64,000 nucleotides of DNA, from assembly GCA_963693305.1 (NCBI GenBank), contig OY855909.1, forward strand, positions 6,457,345-6,521,344, given 5' to 3'. The notes below the pieces were generated by a model. The model was given only the letters and a program-made list of their open reading frames with translations. It made no database searches and was not told the origin of the DNA. The DNA comes from Meandrina meandrites (lineage: Eukaryota; Cnidaria; Anthozoa; Scleractinia; Meandrinidae). Position numbers and translations under genes: made by a program. How positions within the stretch are numbered: the first letter of the stretch is position 1; each line of letters begins with the position of its first letter. Shown piece after piece: positions 52,850-64,000 of this stretch.

Positions 52850-53423
52850 TTTGAAATCTCGTTAAGATATCATTACAGAAAAGAAGATTTATCTGATGCT
52901 CTGAGAATGGAGCAAAATTCCGTCCATAATTCCCTCTGCCTAACAGAGAGCCAACTTGACGGCAGCCAGCGGAGTGTACGAGTCAAATGTTAAACTACAG
53001 TTGTTAATTTTTTAAAAAGTACGTACTAATCTCTTGCGAACAAAAGGGCGTTCGTTAATGAACAGGGAGATCGAGTATTGTATGGAAAATTTGTAGTTTC
53101 AGTTCTTGGCTGGCGGTAAAGAATTCTTTAAGGATATTCTTTTCCAGTTTGAACTCCAAAAAGGATCGAGAGAAATGCCGTCTTGAACATCTAGAAGGGC
53201 TCCAGCTGGGTGACACATTTTGGTTTGAAATCTCGTTAAGATATCATTACAGAAAAGAAGATTTATCTGATGCTCTGAGAATGGAGCAAAATTCCGTCCA
53301 TAATTCCCTCTGCCTAACAGAGAGCCAACTTGACGGCAGCCAGCGGAGTGTACGAGTCAAATGTTAAACTACAGTTGTTAATTTTTTAAAAAGTACGTAC
53401 TAATCTCTTGCGAACAAAAGGGC
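52850..53423 (+). pseudogene. Two decayed first exons in a 374 bp direct duplication (relics R3, R4)
   Basis: 52850-53049 and 53224-53423 read as identical 200-base copies. Each encodes a fragment ending TESQLDGSQRSVRVKC, recognisable as the mature start of genes A-C but without the PAN domain or a full signal peptide. Between them, 53050-53223 continues the relic (GAGATCGAGTATTGTATGG, GGTAAAGAATTC) and includes the empty counterpart of the R2 transposon site. Confidence 0.82.
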
Positions 53424-53749
53424 ATTTTGGTTCCCTAGTGACATATTTTAAGTCGTCGGCATATACAGTAAAAGGAAGCTGCTGCTTGAATCACGCTGCT
53501 TTTTAAATGTGCGATCAAATCAAAACTCTAGAATCTTGCAAAATGATTTCGCTGAATTGTTATTAATAATGCTCGAGAAATAAAGTGAAAACATCTATTA
53601 AAGTATCTCAAACCGCCTGCAGATGTTTGTGTGATATACTATCACGTAAGTACGCAGATGTACGTTGCAAACAAACTAATTGGTCAGGCTATCGTCGTGA
53701 TATTACAGAGGGAAAAATTTCCTGCTTTCGTCGGGTAAAAAAGACATAA
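53424..53749 (+). promoter_or_regulatory. Upstream module of gene C
   Basis: Similar to the modules before genes A and B (AACTCTAGAATCTTGC, TATTAAAGTATCTC, ACGTAAGTACGCAGATG). It ends at the gene C start codon. Confidence 0.55.
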
Positions 53750-59047
<5,298 letters not shown>

Positions 59048-59336
59048 GCTGGAACTGAAGATATAACACCAACTGAATAACTGTTTATCAATATACCAAT
59101 CTTAGAGAACTCGAATGTTCAAATATTCTTTTTGATACTTTAGCAAAGGTTTAAAGGGTTTACATTGAGAGATAATTAACCCAAATTTTTTAGCAGTATG
59201 CGTTGTTTACAGGGAGGGGCTTTGGACTAGATCGAGTGGTACGGAGTTAAGCAATAGCCGGGTTCACTGGGTTGTTCTCTAAACGGAAGGAGATCTACTC
59301 TCACGTACAGTACCACTCTCCACGCTGGAGTGTTAT
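59048..59336. other. Gene C 3' region
   Basis: The first ~70 bases match the 3' flank of gene A (ATAACTGTTTATCAATATAC). No other feature. Confidence 0.45.
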
Positions 59337-59371
59337 AGGAAAATCCACTACCTGACGAGGGAATTCCACGT

Positions 59372-59434
<63 letters not shown>

Positions 59435-59482
59435 TCAAGTGAAATTAAACGTGGAATTCACGAGTCAGGTAATTGATTTTCC
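59337..59482. repeat. Fold-back MITE, ~65 bp arms
   Basis: GGAAAATCCACTACCTGACG through CCGATATCGCAC is mirrored at 59418-59482. The loop is about 17 bases (GAATCGCGAAGCGATGA). No coding capacity. Confidence 0.82.
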
Positions 59483-59829
59483 TTTAATCGCATAATAATG
59501 TTGCCTCACTTTCAAGTCGCAAAACCGCGCCGAATACCCTCGCATCTCTAGCCAATCAGATCGCGAGAATTCTTTGAGCTATGCGATTCTAACTCGAATA
59601 CGCGCCGCGGCACTTATTAAATTTTTCGCGCCTTAGATGCAGCGGTTATTCGTGGACGGCGCTTATTTAAAAACTAGACGTGACAAAGAATTCTCTCTTT
59701 CAATTTAACGGTATATTTTCTGCTTTACGAAAACAGACTATTTCCACAAGTAACTTGAAAAAGGGAGAGAGAAGTTGGGTTTGTTGTGCAAGCAAAGTTC
59801 ACGGCCTGCATTAGACTTTGCTAAAGATG

Positions 59830-60179
59830 TACAATAGCTCACAAAAGGATTATGGGTGCTTACCCGTTACCGACAAGATTTAATGGGGCGAAAGATTGTC
59901 GCACGTTTTCTGCAACGATTACTAAATGTTGGAATCACGTCCCCCTTAAGTTGCACGCCTCTTCATTAGTAAATATCCTTAAGTACGCTTTGTACAAACA
60001 TTTTAAATTAAGTCAGCTCAAGAATAAGATTTTTACCCCTTTTAGATAATGACTTTTAGATTGCGATATTTTAGTGATAATTTTTGTGTTAACATTGTAG
60101 CTTAGCTTTTAAATTTTTAACTTACATTTAGATTTGTTTTTGATTGATTGATTGATTGCTTGCTTGATTGATTGCCTGC

Positions 60180-60257
<78 letters not shown>

Positions 60258-60258
60258 A
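59830..60258 (+). mobile_element. LINE 3' end with (TTGA)n tail
   Basis: 59852-60049 encodes RFNGAKDCRTFSATITKCWN and then HVPLKLHASS, the C-terminal pattern of LINE polyproteins (..F..A...WN.LP). It is followed by ~70 bases of 3' untranslated sequence and a TTGATTGA tail of about 120 bases. Microsatellite tails of this kind are usual in CR1/L2-like LINEs. Confidence 0.75.
60144..60258 (+). repeat. (TTGA)n microsatellite
   Basis: About 27 near-perfect TTGA units with a few TGCT interruptions at the start, forming the tail of the LINE fragment. Confidence 0.95.
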
Positions 60259-61300
60259 CGCATTACAAGAATTGTGTACAGAGAACTTAAGAGGCCGTCT
60301 CCCTTAAACCGTTCCACTCGATTTTGGACTCCAAAATAGTTTTCCTTCATATTTCTGTCACAGGTAGTCCTATCTATCCTTACTACTAAAATGCAGTTAA
60401 AATGATCAGAAAGTTTGTTTCTCTCCACTTTGGAGCATTTATCGATTACCAGTGTCAAGAAGTGATGAAACGGCCATTTTTCACGAGTTCTAACACAGGA
60501 TATTAAACGTTCGTTAAAAATACTTCGCGCCGATAAAACCCCCAAAATTTGTACACATTCAGTCAATGTTTATCAGTTCTTACTGCTGACATGTCATTTG
60601 GTTACTTTCTTGTTCAAAATCGGAAGACAACTACAATATTTATAGAACACCTTCAGTAATTTATGCGAACATCGCGAAAATATGGTCCTAAATCTTGCCT
60701 TATTTTTCACTTGTGGCAAATAGACCAGGCCTGAATTGCCATTCTAGTTTTAGATTAAGACCTTGTCTGTTGAATTATGAAATAAAATCTGCGGCACAAC
60801 GCGATATTGAGAAATAAGTTCGAACGAATTCTTGGCTATTTTCACGGATTAAGTATTGCGTGACACACTTCACATTCCAGTCCGAGTCTTGACAGTCTTG
60901 TTGCCTGACACTTTGATGCTTCGTTGATGAATATTTTCCGCCTATCGACAAGGGAAAACGCATTGAAATTCTACAAATGGCAGCTTGTTTTTCCTTGTTT
61001 CGGTAAGTTGAAACCAAATACGGTGTTTCGTTTCCTGACATTAAAAAGTCGATTCGTGTCCTTCGTGATTATATTTACCACTCACCTTGTTGACCTTGTA
61101 GTTCCTGATGACATTATGAGAATTTACCACTGAAACTTTCGTGGTTATTGTACACAAGCACAAGTATGGTACTCAGTGGCTACAATTATAATGATCCAGT
61201 AGGTCTGTCTTGAAAGGAGAGTCGATGACGAAAAGAGATTTGAATAAATCCTCCTGTATGTAATCATTCAATACTCTGGTTGCGTTACCGCCCGTGGTGG
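60259..61300. other. Intergenic stretch without a recognised gene
   Basis: The frames here (for example 60775-61041 minus, 60924-61133 plus) show no domain, splice pattern or repeat. Confidence 0.45.
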
Positions 61301-61304
61301 AGAG

Positions 61305-61345
61305 AGTGGGGGAGGTGGGGAGGGAGGGGGGGGGGGGGGGGGGAC
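61305..61345 (+). repeat. G-rich run
   Basis: GGGGGAGGTGGGGAGGGAGG is followed by about 18 G. A G-quadruplex could form. Confidence 0.9.
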
Positions 61346-62465
61346 TGGGATTACACCATAAATTGCGAGTGCTGCGGTTCTAAGATTTTGCCGCTATTGT
61401 AGGATAAAGGACACGATAACGGGCGGAGAGCGGACATTAAAATACGGGCAGCACGATGTTGAGGTCTCTGAAGCTTTGATGACTTGCTCCATACACCAAT
61501 ACAACAGTCAAAGCGGGGCTGGACTAAGCTATTATGTTTTAAAATTTAATCATATATTAAGAAGTGCACGATTTTGTATTCGTTTAATTTAAGGATCAAA
61601 CCAGGATTGCACTCCCAAAAGGAGCAAAGGGGATCCTTTTCTAAAGGACTGAGAACCTTACTTAACCGTATGCCGCGGCACATCAGGCTGTACAGGTCTA
61701 TATAGCCCACAAAAACGAGAGTGCCTCTGGGCGTTACCGTTTGTAGTGATAACGCAATTCACCATGCTTACCTAGAAGGCTAACTTACAAGTTTCGAACA
61801 GATACACGAAAGAGTACTGTGCAATTGTGATAGCACTTGAGTTTCACTTCGTTGCGAACACCCTTGAGCGACATTGTAAATAGCTTTTCAGGAGCAAGCT
61901 GCTAAAATAACATATCGCTTGTGCAGTAGCAGTAGTGCGCACGATATTCGCCTACGGGAGCCTTGTCGTGTCGCTTAGTTTGGATGATTGGGAAACTCGT
62001 GAAGTTTTCTTATTCTTTACAGTTTCGCAGGTAGGTCCCTTGAGTCTGAAAAAAAAATTGTCAAGATCGGTTTTCCAATGTTACCGACTTGGGAGCACAC
62101 TGGCACTTAAAAAATGTGCAATTGTAGTCAGGTGATAACATAAGACCGTATTGCACGAGAACAACTATATCCATCATCCCTCATAAACAAATGCGACTGA
62201 TCGCTGTCTAAACCATTAACTGATTAACAAACTATTGGCCTCGCGGTACTTCTTTATGTTCAAGATGTTTCCGAAAAGATTGGTCGCATCTTAAGACAAC
62301 GACAGGTTAAAGTCGTCTACAAACCGTTTAAAACTGTTAACAGTTGATTTGATGTTCGGTCTCCTGTCACGTCCACGAAAACAATTAGATGTAAATATTG
62401 TAAATTAGTAACGCAGGTTCACATCAGCCAACGGCTGCCAGGTTTTTAACCTGCGAGACCAATTT
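61346..62465. other. Intergenic stretch without a recognised gene
   Basis: No convincing coding sequence. The frame 61935-62135 has no recognisable domain. Confidence 0.45.
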
Positions 62466-62469
62466 TTTT

Positions 62470-62724
62470 TTAGAAAAAAAAAATCATCAAATGGATTTTA
62501 ATACCGTCAATAAGGCTGGATATGGGGCCAATTTTCACGAGCGTCTCTTTCTGGCAGCCTGGTTGTCCATTAAGGATCTGCACTCTAGGAACAACCACAT
62601 AGCTCTTCCAGAGGTCTACAAATCAGTTGGCACGCACACGAGTCTCGAGAACAACATCGGCCTTAAATATCCAATACGTTTTTATGTTTATCACTCTGCG
62701 ACTATTTCAAAAGGGGAAAACTAG
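62470..62724 (+). mobile_element. Retroelement C-terminal protein fragment (possibly Penelope-like)
   Basis: The frame reads NFHERLFLAAWLSIKDLHSR, then HIALPEVYKSVGTHTSLENN. The EAW.SI.D....N.HI.LPE.YKS pattern is familiar from the end of GIY-YIG-bearing retroelement proteins. Only this tail is present, without an upstream coding region. Confidence 0.5.
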
Positions 62725-62886
62725 TACTAAAGTCATGCTAAACCATTTTGAAATCTCCTGTCTCGCCAAATGTCGAAAAGCAGAGTTGGTTCGTTTTGTT
62801 TAAGAAGAGTACCAGTGTTGGTTTCTTTGTGGTTTGACACTGAATGGTTCTTTTATGTTACTTTCATAGACGTTTCGGCTAATGAT

Positions 62887-63000
62887 ACCCTGTTAGAGGG
62901 GGGGGGGGGGGGGGGGGGGTTCAGTTATCCCTTATCCCTGTAACTCTGGGCACAGTTATCCCTTATCCCTGAAAGTATCGACAGTGTTATCCCTTAAAGT
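62887..63000. mobile_element. Partial relative of the TTATCCC/G-run element
   Basis: CCCTGTTAGAGG followed by a G run, then GTTATCCCTTATCCC units and GAAAGTATCGACAG, parallels 35965-36090. The right terminus is not found, so it is truncated or degraded. Confidence 0.65.
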
Positions 63001-64000
63001 GTCTCTGTTGGAGTTTTTCCCACAAACAAAAGTGATAAAGTGAAGCCTAGCATAAATTTCCCAACGAATGCAATATACATATCGTCCTTTCCTTGTTTTC
63101 CTTTGAGAATAACTGTTCTCATTCTTCGGGAGTCTAATTCTACTGCCGGGATAGTGACTGTTACTGCTTATCTTAACGCTTCCTTTTTCTTAGATGTATT
63201 GTTCTATGTATTGTTGTATTTTTCTTAGATGTATTGTTCTTAAATTAGCTTCGCAGCCCACATTGTAGGACATTCAAAACTGCTCTTTAGATAATAATAA
63301 ACAAGTTCAGGCACCGATCTCCACGTCGTTTAGGGTTACATTATATACATCGGTTATGAATTGTAATTGCTTCCATCACAGAGTCAATGGATTCTGCTTA
63401 AAAAAGCATTTAGCGTTCGACATAAAAGTAGTGCTCTTTTCATTTGGTTATCCTCTATCTTGTCTGTATAATTTTGAATAGAATACGACATACCAATTCA
63501 AACATAATTAATGCAAAAAAGAAAACCGAATATGCTGCGCTGAAGGAAACAACAGCTGTGGCTTCCTTAGATGACGAGAGAGGTTCGGAATCAGTAAGCA
63601 TTGCAACCTAAACATTCTTGACGTTCACAGAGATGGCACAATGGTAATAATGATGATGTAAACTATATTCAGTGTATCAGTTTAAAGTTCAGATCAATTG
63701 GTTCTTGGGTTTGGTAGCAGGTTAGAATGGCTATTTTGGTTTTAGTGTTAATGTAAGATAGTAAAAGACACAATTTGAGCTGTTTTTGTTCATGACTGAG
63801 CGTTTCCCTGATCTAGTTGTAATATTAAACTAGCTGCAATTAGTCTCTCTAACTCACTCTAAATGAAAGGGAAAAAGGAAATATCGGAAAGCATGATTAT
63901 AACAAAAACTCTACAAGGCCGTTTTCTTGTAATTTTTTTATCTCTCAACCCTTCATTTAATTTGTCCCGAAATGACCAAAATGGTCAGCTCAATTAAACA
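63001..64000. other. Right end of the window, no gene recognised
   Basis: AT-rich sequence. No exon, splice-site pattern or repeat with clear ends seen. Confidence 0.45.

Noticed and set aside
60117..60566. Minus-strand frame with QSINQ repeats
   Set aside because: It is only the translation of the (TTGA)n microsatellite.

Overview
This window looks like nuclear DNA of a reef-building coral (Scleractinia) or a close hexacorallian. The evidence is GT-AG introns in every gene, AT-rich spacers full of short inverted-repeat transposons, a 17-exon spastin gene of metazoan type, and a tandem family of secreted PAN/EGF/fibrinogen-like proteins of the kind annotated in corals as skeletal organic matrix protein 5-like. 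I could run no database search. Names rest on motifs I can read, and exon limits come from manual splicing in which reading phases were checked across every junction.

Layout. (1) 1-9.7 kb: a minus-strand carotenoid oxygenase gene (two coding exons, 515 aa, all four iron-binding histidines). Its intron carries a 1.7 kb fold-back element. Repeated leader-exon-like cassettes lie upstream at 8.3-9.7 kb, with one more copy at the left edge of the window, probably the 5' end of a neighbouring duplicate gene. (2) 9.8-15.7 kb: transposon territory, with a Mutator-like element with long terminal inverted repeats and a broken Ulp1-type protease gene, a G-run MITE with TTA target duplication, and small hairpins. 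(3) 15.7-30.8 kb: complete spastin (SPAST) on the minus strand, 17 coding exons, about 595 aa. Its introns hold a 23-24 bp minisatellite, two GATC-rich degenerate arrays (one with a nearly perfect palindrome), several MITEs and a young LINE 3' end with a 15 bp target duplication. (4) 31.3-33 kb: TTAA-type and pogo-type MITEs between the divergent promoters of SPAST and the array. (5) 32.4-59.1 kb: three intact tandem plus-strand genes (A, B, C) for secreted PAN-EGF-(EGF)-fibrinogen-like proteins of 416, 376 and 418 aa, sharing intron phases and upstream sequence. Between them lie at least four decayed first-exon copies. Gene B has lost the second EGF exon. A 2.4 kb palindromic element sits in one relic, and its empty site is preserved in a neighbouring relic. 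(6) 59.1-64 kb: no gene recognised; a LINE 3' end with a (TTGA)n tail, a short retroelement C-terminal fragment, and repeats.

How the genes relate: the carotenoid oxygenase (pigment/retinoid metabolism) and spastin (microtubule severing) are unrelated single loci here. The right half is a birth-and-death gene cluster whose products would be exported and carry glycan- or matrix-binding-type domains. Of everything in the window, this cluster is the best candidate for poorly described biology.
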